Shown here: piece after piece, positions 35,778 through 47,900 of the stretch
Numbering within the stretch: position 1 is the stretch's first letter
Layout of the letters: each line of letters begins with the position of its first letter
Assembly (NCBI GenBank): GCA_964019055.1
Contig: OZ025209.1
Location: forward strand, 7,803,071 to 7,867,070
DNA: 64,000 bases
From: Anthopleura xanthogrammica
Lineage: Eukaryota > Cnidaria > Anthozoa > Actiniaria > Actiniidae
Direction of reading: 5' to 3'
Position numbers and translations under genes: made by a program
Notes under the pieces: generated by a model
What the model was told of the DNA's origin: nothing
What the model saw: only the letters and a program-made list of their open reading frames with translations
Databases searched by the model: none

Positions 35778-36437
35778 ATGAGCAAAAAGTGGGGGTTTCA
35801 GCAAACAGGTCACGCCGTCAGCGAAAAACCTGGTTTTGAGAGCCAAAATGGCCATTTTTCAGTTTTTTGGGCTAAAAAGTTTTTTTTTCCAGCAAAACAG
35901 TGTTTTGGACATCCAAAATGTGCTTTTGTCGGCCAAAACTTGCGTTTAGCAGTGAAAACGTCGTGTTTTGAGCAAAAGAAAATTCTCAGCCAATTTCAGA
36001 TTTTCTCAGCAAAAAACACCTTTTTTGACCAAAAAGCACCTTTACTCAGCCAAAACCCCATTTTTTTTTCGCCAAAACGTCGTGTTTTTATCTCAAGAGG
36101 TATTTTCATGAGCAAAAAGTGGGGGTTTCAGCAAACAGGTCACGCCGTCAGCGAAAAACCTGGTTTTGAGAGCCAAAATGGCCATTTTTCAGTTTTTTGG
36201 GCTAAAAAGTTTTTTTTTCCAGCAAAACAGTGTTTTGGACATCCAAAATGTGCTTTTCTCGGCCAAAACTTGCGTTTAGCAGTGAAAACGTCGTGTTTTG
36301 AGCAAAAGAAAATTCTCAGCCAATTTCAGATTTTCTCAGCAAAAAACACCTTTTTTGACCAAAAAGCACCTTTACTCAGCCAAAACCCCATTTTTTTTTC
36401 GCCAAAACGTCGTATTTTTATCTCAAGAGGTATTTTC

Positions 36438-36697
36438 ATGAGCAAAAAGTGGGGGTTTCAGCAAACAGGTCACGCCGTCAGCGAAAAACCTGGTTTTGAG
36501 AGCCAAAATGTGCTTTTCTCGGCCAAAACTTGCGTTTAGCAGTGAAAACGTCGTGTTTTGAGCAAAAGAAAATTCTCAGCCAATTTCAGATTTTCTCAGC
36601 AAAAAACACCTTTTTTGACCAAAAAGCACCTTTACTCAGCCAAAACCCCATTTTTTTTTCGCCAAAACGTCGTGTTTTTATCTCAAGAGGTATTTTC
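36438..36697. repeat. S2 short monomer (260 bp)
   Basis: S2 junction. It follows a unit with CGTCGTATTTTTATC, as does the S2 at 38138. Confidence 0.95.
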
Positions 36698-36957
36698 ATG
36701 AGCAAAAAGTGGGGGTTTCAGCAAACAGGTCACGCCGTCAGCGAAAAACCTGGTTTGGACATCCAAAATGTGCTTTTCTCGGCCAAAACTTGCGTTTAGC
36801 AGTGAAAACGTCGTGTTTTGAGCGAAAGAAAATTCTCAGCCAATTTCAGATTTTCTCAGCAAAAAACACCTTTTTTGACCAAAAAGCACCTTTACTCAGC
36901 CAAAACCCCATTTGTTTTTCGCCAAAACGTCGTGTTTTTATCTCAAGAGGTATTTTC
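36698..36957. repeat. S1 short monomer (260 bp), directly after S2
   Basis: S1 junction. It carries TTGAGCGAAAG and CCATTTGTTTTTC, a combination shared only with the S1 at 38398, 1700 bp downstream. Confidence 0.95.
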
Positions 36958-37287
36958 ATGAGCAAAAAGTGGGGGTTTCAGCAAACAGGTCACGCCGTCA
37001 GCGAAAAACCTGGTTTTGAGAGCCAAAATGGCCATTTTTCAGTTTTTTGGGCTAAAAAGTTTTTTTTTCCAGCAAAACAGTGTTTTGGACATCCAAAATG
37101 TTCTTTTGTCGGCCAAAACTTGCGTTTAGCAGTGAAAACGTCGTGTTTTGAGCAAAAGAAAATTCTCAGCCAATTTCAGATTTTCTCAGCAAAAAACACC
37201 TTTTTTGACCAAAAAGCACCTTTACTCAGCCAAAACCCCATTTTTTTTTCGCCAAAACGTCGTGTTTTTATCTCAAGAGGTATTTTC

Positions 37288-37547
37288 ATGAGCAAAAAGT
37301 GGGGGTTTCAGCAAACAGGTCACGCCGTCAGCGAAAAACCTGGTTTTGAGAGCCAAAATGTGCTTTTCTCGGCCAAAACTTGCGTTTAGCAGTGAAAACG
37401 TCGTGTTTTGAGCAAAAGAAAATTCTCAGCCAATTTCAGATTTTCTCAGCAAAAAACACCTTTTTTGACCAAAAAGCACCTTTACTCAGCCAAAACCCCA
37501 TTTTTTTTTCGCCAAAACGTCGTGTTTTTATCTCAAGAGGTATTTTC
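37288..37547. repeat. S2 short monomer (260 bp)
   Basis: S2 junction. It follows the 36958 unit, which has a private ATGTTCTTTTGTCGG. Confidence 0.95.
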
Positions 37548-37807
37548 ATGAGCAAAAAGTGGGGGTTTCAGCAAACAGGTCACGCCGTCAGCGAAAAACC
37601 TGGTTTGGACATCCAAAATGTGCTTTTCTCGGCCAAAACTTGCGTTTAGCAGTGAAAACGTCGTGTTTTGAGCAAAAGAAAATTCTCAGCCAATTTCAGA
37701 TTTTCTCAGCAAAAAACACCTTTTTTGACCAAAAAGCACCTTTACTCAGCCAAAACCCCATTTGTTTTTCGCCAAAACGTCGTGTTTTTATCTCAAGAGG
37801 TATTTTC
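37548..37807. repeat. S1 short monomer (260 bp), directly after S2
   Basis: S1 junction with CCATTTGTTTTTC but unchanged GAGCAAAAG. It matches the S1 at 35518. Confidence 0.95.
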
Positions 37808-38137
37808 ATGAGCAAAAAGTGGGGGTTTCAGCAAACAGGTCACGCCGTCAGCGAAAAACCTGGTTTTGAGAGCCAAAATGGCCATTTTTCAGTTTTTTGG
37901 GCTAAAAAGTTTTTTTTTCCAGCAAAACAGTGTTTTGGACATCCAAAATGTGCTTTTCTCGGCCAAAACTTGCGTTTAGCAGTGAAAACGTCGTGTTTTG
38001 AGCAAAAGAAAATTCTCAGCCAATTTCAGATTTTCTCAGCAAAAAACACCTTTTTTGACCAAAAAGCACCTTTACTCAGCCAAAACCCCATTTTTTTTTC
38101 GCCAAAACGTCGTATTTTTATCTCAAGAGGTATTTTC

Positions 38138-38397
38138 ATGAGCAAAAAGTGGGGGTTTCAGCAAACAGGTCACGCCGTCAGCGAAAAACCTGGTTTTGAG
38201 AGCCAAAATGTGCTTTTCTCGGCCAAAACTTGCGTTTAGCAGTGAAAACGTCGTGTTTTGAGCAAAAGAAAATTCTCAGCCAATTTCAGATTTTCTCAGC
38301 AAAAAACACCTTTTTTGACCAAAAAGCACCTTTACTCAGCCAAAACCCCATTTTTTTTTCGCCAAAACGTCGTGTTTTTATCTCAAGAGGTATTTTC
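38138..38397. repeat. S2 short monomer (260 bp)
   Basis: Rightmost S2 in the window, again preceded by a unit with CGTCGTATTTTTATC. Confidence 0.95.
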
Positions 38398-38657
38398 ATG
38401 AGCAAAAAGTGGGGGTTTCAGCAAACAGGTCACGCCGTCAGCGAAAAACCTGGTTTGGACATCCAAAATGTGCTTTTCTCGGCCAAAACTTGCGTTTAGC
38501 AGTGAAAACGTCGTGTTTTGAGCGAAAGAAAATTCTCAGCCAATTTCAGATTTTCTCAGCAAAAAACACCTTTTTTGACCAAAAAGCACCTTTACTCAGC
38601 CAAAACCCCATTTGTTTTTCGCCAAAACGTCGTGTTTTTATCTCAAGAGGTATTTTC
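38398..38657. repeat. S1 short monomer (260 bp), directly after S2
   Basis: S1 junction with GAGCGAAAG and CCATTTGTTTTTC, as in the S1 at 36698. Confidence 0.95.
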
Positions 38658-39646
38658 ATGAGCAAAAAGTGGGGGTTTCAGCAAACAGGTCACGCCGTCA
38701 GCGAAAAACCTGGTTTTGAGAGCCAAAATGGCCATTTTTCAGTTTTTTGGGCTAAAAAGTTTTTTTTTCCAGCAAAACAGTGTTTTGGACATCCAAAATG
38801 TGCTTTTCTCGGCCAAAACTTGCGTTTAGCAGTGAAAACGTCGTGTTTTGAGCAAAAGAAAATTCTCAGCCAATTTCAGATTTTCTCAGCAAAAAACACC
38901 TTTTTTGACCAAAAAGCACCTTTACTCAGCCAAAACCCCATTTTTTTTCGCCAAAACGTCGTGTTTTTATCTCAAGAGGTATTTTCATGAGCAAAAAGTG
39001 GGGGTTTCAGCAAACAGGTCACGCCGTCAGCGAAAAACCTGGTTTTGAGAGCCAAAATGGCCATTTTTCAGTTTTTTGGGCTAAAAAGTTTTTTTTTCCA
39101 GCAAAACAGTGTTTTGGACATCCAAAATGTGCTTTTCTCGGCCAAAACTTGCGTTTAGCAGTGAAAACGTCGTGTTTTGAGCAAAAGAAAATTCTCAGCC
39201 AATTTCAGATTTTCTCAGCAAAAAACACCTTTTTTGACCAAAAAGCACCTTTACTCAGCCAAAACCCCATTTTTTTTTCGCCAAAACGTCGTATTTTTAT
39301 CTCAAGAGGTATTTCCATGAGCAAAAAGTGGGGGTTTCAGCAAACAGGTCACGCCGTCAGCGAAAAACCTGGTTTTGAGAGCCAAAATGGCCATTTTTCA
39401 GTTTTTTGGGCTAAAAAGTTTTTTTTCCCAGCAAAACAGTGTTTTGGACATCCAAAATGTGCTTTTCTCGGCCAAAACTTGCGTTTAGCAGTGAAAACGT
39501 CGTGTTTTGAGCAAAAGAAAATTCTCAGCCAATTTCAGATTTTCTCAGCAAAAAACACCTTTTTTGACCAAAAAGCACCTTTACTCAGCCAAAACCCCAT
39601 TTTTTTTTCGCCAAAACGTCGTGTTTTTATCTCACGAGGTATTTTC

Positions 39647-39906
39647 ATGAGCAAAAAGTGGGGGTTTCAGCAAACAGGTCACGCCGTCAGCGAAAAACCT
39701 GGTTTGGACATCCAAAATGTGCTTTTCTCGGCCAAAACTTGCGTTTAGCAGTGAAAACGTCGTGTTTTGAGCAAAAGAAAATTCTCAGCCAATTTCAGAT
39801 TTTCTCAGCAAAAAACACCTTTTTTGACCAAAAAGCACCTTTACTCAGCCAAAACCCCATTTTTTTTTCGCCAAAACGTCGTGTTTTTATCTCAAGAGGT
39901 ATTTTC
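39647..39906. repeat. S1 short monomer (260 bp)
   Basis: S1 junction with the CTCACGAGG leader. Third member of the first 920-bp full + full + S1 unit. Confidence 0.95.
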
Positions 39907-40566
39907 ATGAGCAAAAAGTGGGGGTTTCAGCAAACAGGTCACGCCGTCAGCGAAAAACCTGGTTTTGAGAGCCAAAATGGCCATTTTTCAGTTTTTTGGG
40001 CTAAAAAGTTTTTTTTTCCAGCAAAACAGTGTTTTGGACATCCAAAATGTGCTTTTCTCGGCCAAAACTTGCGTTTAGCAGTGAAAACGTCGTGTTTTGA
40101 GCAAAAGAAAATTCTCAGCCAATTTCAGATTTTCTCAGCAAAAAACACCTTTTTTGACCAAAAAGCACCTTTACTCAGCCAAAACCCCATTTTTTTTTCG
40201 CCAAAACGTCGTGTTTTTATCTCAAGAGGTATTTCCATGAGCAAAAAGTGGGGGTTTCAGCAAACAGGTCACGCCGTCAGCGAAAAACCTGGTTTTGAGA
40301 GCCAAAATGGCCATTTTTCAGTTTTTTGGGCTAAAAAGTTTTTTTTTCCAGCAAAACAGTGTTTTGGACATCCAAAATGTGCTTTTCTCGGCCAAAACTT
40401 GCGTTTAGCAGTGAAAACGTCGTGTTTTGAGCAAAAGAAAATTCTCAGCCAATTTCAGATTTTCTCAGCAAAAAACACCTTTTTTGACCAAAAAGCACCT
40501 TTACTCAGCCAAAACCCCATTTTTTTTTCGCCAAAACGTCGTGTTTTTATCTCACGAGGTATTTTC

Positions 40567-40827
40567 ATGAGCAAAAAGTGGGGGTTTCAGCAAACAGGTC
40601 ACGCCGTCAGCGAAAAACCTGGTTTGGACATCCAAAATGTGCTTTTCTCGGCCAAAACTTGCGTTTAGCAGTGAAAACGTCGTGTTTTGAGCAAAAGAAA
40701 ATTCTCAGCCAATTTCAGATTTTCTCAGCAAAAAACACCTTTTTTGACCAAAAAGCACCTTTACTCAGCCAAAACCCCATTTTTTTTTTCGCCAAAACGT
40801 CGTGTTTTTATCTCAAGAGGTATTTTC
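40567..40827. repeat. S1 short monomer (261 bp)
   Basis: S1 junction with the CTCACGAGG leader. The second T-tract has ten T, giving the extra base. Confidence 0.95.
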
Positions 40828-41487
40828 ATGAGCAAAAAGTGGGGGTTTCAGCAAACAGGTCACGCCGTCAGCGAAAAACCTGGTTTTGAGAGCCAAAATG
40901 GCCATTTTTCAGTTTTTTGGGCTAAAAAGTTTTTTTTTCCAGCAAAACAGTGTTTTGGACATCCAAAATGTGCTTTTCTCGGCCAAAACTTGCGTTTAGC
41001 AGTGAAAACGTCGTGTTTTGAGCAAAAGAAAATTCTCAGCCAATTTCAGATTTTCTCAGCAAAAAACACCTTTTTTGACCAAAAAGCACCTTTACTCAGC
41101 CAAAACCCCATTTTTTTTTCGCCAAAACGTCGTATTTTTATCTCAAGAGGTATTTCCATGAGCAAAAAGTGGGGGTTTCAGCAAACAGGTCACGCCGTCA
41201 GCGAAAAACCTGGTTTTGAGAGCCAAAATGGCCATTTTTCAGTTTTTTGGGCTAAAAAGTTTTTTTTTCCAGCAAAACAGTGTTTTGGACATCCAAAATG
41301 TGCTTTTCTCGGCCAAAACTTGCGTTTAGCAGTGAAAACGTCGTGTTTTGAGCAAAAGAAAATTCTCAGCCAATTTCAGATTTTCTCAGCAAAAAACACC
41401 TTTTTTGACCAAAAAGCACCTTTACTCAGCCAAAACCCCATTTTTTTTTCGCCAAAACGTCGTGTTTTTATCTCACGAGGTATTTTC

Positions 41488-41747
41488 ATGAGCAAAAAGT
41501 GGGGGTTTCAGCAAACAGGTCACGCCGTCAGCGAAAAACCTGGTTTGGACATCCAAAATGTGCTTTTCTCGGCCAAAACTTGCGTTTAGCAGTGAAAACG
41601 TCGTGTTTTGAGCAAAAGAAAATTCTCAGCCAATTTCAGATTTTCTCAGCAAAAAACACCTTTTTTGACCAAAAAGCACCTTTACTCAGCCAAAACCCCA
41701 TTTTTTTTTCGCCAAAACGTCGTGTTTTTATCTCAAGAGGTATTTTC
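41488..41747. repeat. S1 short monomer (260 bp)
   Basis: S1 junction with the CTCACGAGG leader. It closes the third 920-bp unit. Confidence 0.95.
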
Positions 41748-42078
41748 ATGAGCAAAAAGTGGGGGTTTCAGCAAACAGGTCACGCCGTCAGCGAAAAACC
41801 TGGTTTTGAGAGCCAAAATGGCCATTTTTCAGTTTTTTGGGCTAAAAAGTTTTTTTTTCCAGCAAAACAGTGTTTTGGACATCCAAAATGTGCTTTTCTC
41901 GGCCAAAACTTGCGTTTAGCAGTGAAAACGTCGTGTTTTGAGCAAAAGAAAATTCTCAGCCAATTTCAGATTTTCTCAGCAAAAAACACCTTTTTTGACC
42001 AAAAAGCACCTTTACACAGCCAAAACCCCATTTTTTTTTTCGCCAAAACGTCGTGTTTTTATCTCAAGAGGTATTTTC

Positions 42079-42337
42079 ATGAGCAAAAAGTGGGGGTTTC
42101 AGCAAACAGGTCACGCCGTCAGCGAAAAACCTGGTTTGGACATCCAAAATGTGCTTTTCTCGGCCAAAACTTGCGTTTAGCAGTGAAAACGTCGTGTTTT
42201 GAGCAAAAGAAAATTCTCAGCCAATTTCAGATTTTCTCAGCAAAAAACACCTTTTTTGACCAAAAAGCACCTTTACTCAGCCAAAACCCCATTTTTTTTC
42301 GCCAAAACGTCGTGTTTTTATCTCAAGAGGTATTTTC
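42079..42337. repeat. S1 short monomer (259 bp), right edge of cluster
   Basis: S1 junction with an unmarked CTCAAGAGG leader and a T8 second tract. The unit before it has CTTTACACAGCC, a variant seen elsewhere only just before the isolated S1 at 51247. Confidence 0.95.
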
Positions 42338-44978
42338 ATGAGCAAAAAGTGGGGGTTTCAGCAAACAGGTCACGCCGTCAGCGAAAAACCTGGTTTTGAG
42401 AGCCAAAATGGCCATTTTTCAGTTTTTTGGGCTAAAAAGTTTTTTTTTCCAGCAAAACAGTGTTTTGGACATCCAAAATGTGCTTTTCTCGGCCAAAACT
42501 TGCGTTTAGCAGTGAAAACGTCGTGTTTTGAGCAAAAGAAAATTCTCAGCCAATTTCAGATTTTCTCAGCAAAAAACACCTTTTTTGACCAAAAAGCACC
42601 TTTACTCAGCCAAAACCCCATTTTTTTTTCGCCAAAACGTCGTGTTTTTATCTCAAGAGGTATTTTCATGAGCAAAAAGTGGGGGTTTCAGCAAACAGGT
42701 CACGCCGTCAGCGAAAAACCTGGTTTTGAGAGCCAAAATGGCCATTTTTCAGTTTTTTGGGCTAAAAAGTTTTTTTTTCCAGCAAAACAGTGTTTTGGAC
42801 ATCCAAAATGTGCTTTTCTCGGCCAAAACTTGCGTTTAGCAGTGAAAACGTCGTGCTTTGAGCAAAAGAAAATTCTCAGCCAATTTCAGATTTTCTCAGC
42901 AAAAAACACCTTTTTTGACCAAAAAGCACCTTTACTCAGCCAAAACCCCATTTTTTTTTCGCCAAAACGTCGTGTTTTTATCTCAAGAGGTATTTTCATG
43001 AGCAAAAAGTGGGGGTTTCAGCAAACAGGTCACGCCGTCAGCGAAAAACCTGGTTTTGAGAGCCAAAATGGCCATTTTTCAGTTTTTTGGGCTAAAAAGT
43101 TTTTTTTTCCAGCAAAACAGTGTTTTGGACATCCAAAATGTGCTTTTCTCGGCCAAAACTTGCGTTTAGCAGTGAAAACGTCGTGTTTTGAGCAAAAGAA
43201 AATTCTCAGCCAATTTCAGATTTTCTCAGCAAAAAACACCTTTTTTGACCAAAAAGCACCTTTACTCAGCCAAAACCCCATTTTTTTTTCGCCAAAACGT
43301 CGTGTTTTTATCTCAAGAGGTATTTTCATGAGCAAAAAGTGGGGGTTTCAGCAAACAGGTCACGCCGTCAGCGAAAAACCTGGTTTTGAGAGCCAAAATG
43401 GCCATTTTTCAGTTTTTTGGGCTAAAAAGTTTTTTTTTCCAGCAAAACAGTGTTTTGGACATCCAAAATGTGCTTTTCTCGGCCAAAACTTGCGTTTAGC
43501 AGTGAAAACGTCGTGTTTTGAGCAAAAGAAAATTCTCAGCCAATTTCAGATTTTCTCAGCAAAAAACACCTTTTTTGACCAAAAAGCACCTTTACTCAGC
43601 CAAAACCCCATTTTTTTTTCGCCAAAACGTCGTGTTTTTATCTCAAGAGGTATTTTCATGAGCAAAAAGTGGGGGTTTCAGCAAACAGGTCACGCCGTCA
43701 GCGAAAAACCTGGTTTTGAGAGCCAAAATGGCCATTTTTCAGTTTTTTGGGCTAAAAAGTTTTTTTTTCCAGCAAAACAGTGTTTTGGACATCCAAAATG
43801 TGCTTTTCTCGGCCAAAACTTGCGTTTAGCAGTGAAAACGTCGTGTTTTGAGCAAAAGAAAATTCTCAGCCAATTTCAGATTTTCTCAGCAAAAAACACC
43901 TTTTTTGACCAAAAAGCACCTTTACTCAGCCAAAACCCCATTTTGTTTTCGCCAAAACGTCGTGTTTTTATCTCAAGAGGTATTTTCATGAGCAAAAAGT
44001 GGGGGTTTCAGCAAACAGGTCACGCCGTCAGCGAAAAACCTGGTTTTGAGAGCCAAAATGGCCATTTTTCAGTTTTTTGGGCTAAAAAGTTTTTTTTTCC
44101 AGCAAAACAGTGTTTTGGACATCCAAAATGTGCTTTTCTCGGCCAAAACTTGCGTTTAGCAGTGAAAACGTCGTGTTTTGAGCAAAAGAAAATTCTCAGC
44201 CAATTTCAGATTTTCTCAGCAAAAAACACCTTTTTTGACCAAAAAGCACCTTTACTCAGCCAAAACCCCATTTTGTTTTCGCCAAAACGTCGTGTTTTTA
44301 TCTCAAGAGGTATTTTCATGAGCAAAAAGTGGGGGTTTCAGCAAACAGGTCACGCCGTCAGCGAAAAACCTGGTTTTGAGAGCCAAAATGGCCATTTTTC
44401 AGTTTTTTGGGCTAAAAAGTTTTTTTTCCCAGCAAAACAGTGTTTTGGACATCCAAAATGTGCTTTTCTCGGCCAAAACTTGCGTTTAGCAGTGAAAACG
44501 TCGTGTTTTGAGCAAAAGAAAATTCTCAGCCAATTTCAGATTTTCTCAGCAAAAAACACCTTTTTTGACCAAAAAGCACCTTTACTCAGCCAAAACCCCA
44601 TTTTTTTTTTCGCCAAAACGTCGTGTTTTTATCTCAAGAGGTATTTTCATGAGCAAAAAGTGGGGGTTTCAGCAAACAGGTCACGCCGTCAGCGAAAAAC
44701 CTGGTTTTGAGAGCCAAAATGGCCATTTTTCAGTTTTTTGGGCTAAAAAGTTTTTTTTTCCAGCAAAACAGTGTTTTGGACATCCAAAATGTGCTTTTCT
44801 CGGCCAAAACTTGCGTTTAGCAGTGAAAACGTCGTGTTTTGAGCAAAAGAAAATTCTCAGCCAATTTCAGATTTTCTCAGCAAAAAACACCTTTTTTGAC
44901 CAAAAAGCACCTTTACTCAGCCAAAACCCCATTTTTTTTTCGCCAAAACGTCGTGTTTTTATCTCAAGAGGTATTTTC

Positions 44979-47900
44979 ATGAGCAAAAAGTGGGGGTTTC
45001 AGCAAACAGGTCACGCCGTCAGCGAAAAACCTGGTTTTGAGAGCCAAAATGGCCATTTTTCAGTTTTTTGGGCTAAAAAGTTTTTTTTTCCAGCAAAACA
45101 GTGTTTTGGACATCCAAAATGTGCTTTTCTCGGCCAAAACTTGCGTTTAGCAGTGAAAACGTCGTGTTTTGAGCAAAAGAAAATTCTCAGCCAATTTCAG
45201 ATTTTCTCAGCAAAAAACACCTTTTTTGACCAAAAAGCACCTTTACTCAGCCAAAACCCCATTTTGTTTTCGCCAAAACGTCGTGTTTTTATCTCAAGAG
45301 GTATTTTCATGAGCAAAAAGTGGGGGTTTCAGCAAACAGGTCACGCCGTCAGCGAAAAACCTGGTTTTGAGAGCCAAAATGGCCATTTTTCAGTTTTTTG
45401 GGCTAAAAAGTTTTTTTTCCCAGCAAAACAGTGTTTTGGACATCCAAAATGTGCTTTTCTCGGCCAAAACTTGCGTTTAGCAGTGAAAACGTCGTGTTTT
45501 GAGCAAAAGAAAATTCTCAGCCAATTTCAGATTTTCTCAGCAAAAAACACCTTTTTTGACCAAAAAGCACCTTTACTCAGCCAAAACCCCATTTTTTTTT
45601 CGCCAAAACGTCGTGTTTTTATCTCAAGAGGTATTTTCATGAGCAAAAAGTGGGGGTTTCAGCAAACAGGTCACGCCGTCAGCGAAAAACCTGGTTTTGA
45701 GAGCCAAAATGGCCATTTTTCAGTTTTTTGGGCTAAAAAGTTTTTTTTTCCAGCAAAACAGTGTTTTGGACATCCAAAATGTGCTTTTCTCGGCCAAAAC
45801 TTGCGTTTAGCAGTGAAAACGTCGTGTTTTGAGCAAAAGAAAATTCTCAGCCAATTTCAGATTTTCTCAGCAAAAAACACCTTTTTTGACCAAAAAGCAC
45901 CTTTACTCAGCCAAAACCCCATTTTGTTTTCGCCAAAACGTCGTGTTTTTATCTCAAGAGGTATTTTCATGAGCAAAAAGTGGGGGTTTCAGCAAACAGG
46001 TCACGCCGTCAGCGAAAAACCTGGTTTTGAGAGCCAAAATGGCCATTTTTCAGTTTTTTGGGCTAAAAAGTTTTTTTTCCCAGCAAAACAGTGTTTTGGA
46101 CATCCAAAATGTGCTTTTCTCGGCCAAAACTTGCGTTTAGCAGTGAAAACGTCGTGTTTTGAGCAAAAGAAAATTCTCAGCCAATTTCAGATTTTCTCAG
46201 CAAAAAACACCTTTTTTGACCAATAAGCACCTTTACTCAGCCAAAACCCCATTTTTTTTTCGCCAAAACGTCGTGTTTTTATCTCAAGAGGTATTTTCAT
46301 GAGCAAAAAGTGGGGGTTTCAGCAAACAGGTCACGCCGTCAGCGAAAAACCTGGTTTTGAGAGCCAAAATGGCCATTTTTCAGTTTTTTGGGCTAAAAAG
46401 TTTTTTTTTCCAGCAAAACAGTGTTTTGGACATCCAAAATGTGCTTTTCTCGGCCAAAACTTGCGTTTAGCAGTGAAAACGTCGTGTTTTGAGCAAAAGA
46501 AAATTCTCAGCCAATTTCAGATTTTCTCAGCAAAAAACACCTTTTTTGACCAAAAAGCACCTTTACTCAGCCAAAACCCCATTTTGTTTTCGCCAAAACG
46601 TCGTGTTTTTATCTCAAGAGGTATTTTCATGAGCAAAAAGTGGGGGTTTCAGCAAACAGGTCACGCCGTCAGCGAAAAACCTGGTTTTGAGAGCCAAAAT
46701 GGCCATTTTTCAGTTTTTTGGGCTAAAAAGTTTTTTTTTCCAGCAAAACAGTGTTTTGGACATCCAAAATGTGCTTTTCTCGGCCAAAACTTGCGTTTAG
46801 CAGTGAAAACGTCGTGTTTTGAGCAAAAGAAAATTCTCAGCCAATTTCAGATTTTCTCAGCAAAAAACACCTTTTTTGACCAAAAAGCACCTTTACTCAG
46901 CCAAAACCCCATTTTGTTTTCGCCAAAACGTCGTGTTTTTATCTCAAGAGGTATTTTCATGAGCAAAAAGTGGGGGTTTCAGCAAACAGGTCACGCCGTC
47001 AGCGAAAAACCTGGTTTTGAGAGCCAAAATGGCCATTTTTCAGTTTTTTGGGCTAAAAAGTTTTTTTTCCCAGCAAAACAGTGTTTTGGACATCCAAAAT
47101 GTGCTTTTCTCGGCCAAAACTTGCGTTTAGCAGTGAAAACGTCGTGTTTTGAGCAAAAGAAAATTCTCAGCCAATTTCAGATTTTCTCAGCAAAAAACAC
47201 CTTTTTTGACCAATAAGCACCTTTACTCAGCCAAAACCCCATTTTTTTTTCGCCAAAACGTCGTGTTTTTATCTCAAGAGGTATTTTCATGAGCAAAAAG
47301 TGGGGGTTTCAGCAAACAGGTCACGCCGTCAGCGAAAAACCTGGTTTTGAGAGCCAAAATGGCCATTTTTCAGTTTTTTGGGCTAAAAAGTTTTTTTTTC
47401 CAGCAAAACAGTGTTTTGGACATCCAAAATGTGCTTTTCTCGGCCAAAACTTGCGTTTAGCAGTGAAAACGTCGTGTTTTGAGCAAAAGAAAATTCTCAG
47501 CCAATTTCAGATTTTCTCAGCAAAAAACACCTTTTTTGACCAAAAAGCACCTTTACTCAGCCAAAACCCCATTTTGTTTTCGCCAAAACGTCGTGTTTTT
47601 ATCTCAAGAGGTATTTTCATGAGCAAAAAGTGGGGGTTTCAGCAAACAGGTCACGCCGTCAGCGAAAAACCTGGTTTTGAGAGCCAAAATGGCCATTTTT
47701 CAGTTTTTTGGGCTAAAAAGTTTTTTTTTCCAGCAAAACAGTGTTTTGGACATCCAAAATGTGCTTTTCTCGGCCAAAACTTGCGTTTAGCAGTGAAAAC
47801 GTCGTGTTTTGAGCAAAAGAAAATTCTCAGCCAATTTCAGATTTTCTCAGCAAAAAACACCTTTTTTGACCAAAAAGCACCTTTACTCAGCCAAAACCCC

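Larger units (their letters stand above)
34078..38657. repeat. 850-bp trimeric HOR (full + S2 + S1), five copies, one enlarged
   Basis: Copies are 34078-34927, 34928-35777, 35778-36957, 36958-37807 and 37808-38657. The third is 1180 bp because it has two full-length units. All S2 units in the window are here, each followed at once by an S1. Marks shared over one or more copies (TTTGTTTTTC, GAGCGAAAG, CGTATTTTT) show that blocks larger than 850 bp were also copied. Confidence 0.9.
38987..41747. repeat. 920-bp trimeric HOR (full + full + S1), three copies
   Basis: Copies are 38987-39906, 39907-40827 and 40828-41747. In each, the second unit is preceded by GGTATTTCCATGAGC rather than GGTATTTTCATGAGC, and the S1 by CTCACGAGG. 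CGTCGTATTTTT is in the first and third copies only. Confidence 0.9.
29548..42337. repeat. Cluster of mixed full-length and 70-bp-deleted monomers
   Basis: Forty-three units lie here: 23 full-length, 15 of type S1 and 5 of type S2. S1 joins CCTGGTTT directly to GGACATCC. S2 joins GAGAGCCAAAATG directly to TGCTTTTC. Both lose exactly 70 bp. The units form HORs of 590 bp (S1 + full), 850 bp (full + S2 + S1), 920 bp (full + full + S1) and 1180 bp (full + full + S2 + S1). The 70-bp loss is not a multiple of three, so open frames in this zone are short. Confidence 0.95.

Noticed and set aside
29548..42337. Short monomers as a separate satellite family or an inserted element
   Set aside because: Outside the 70-bp loss they match the full-length monomer base for base, so they are deletion derivatives.
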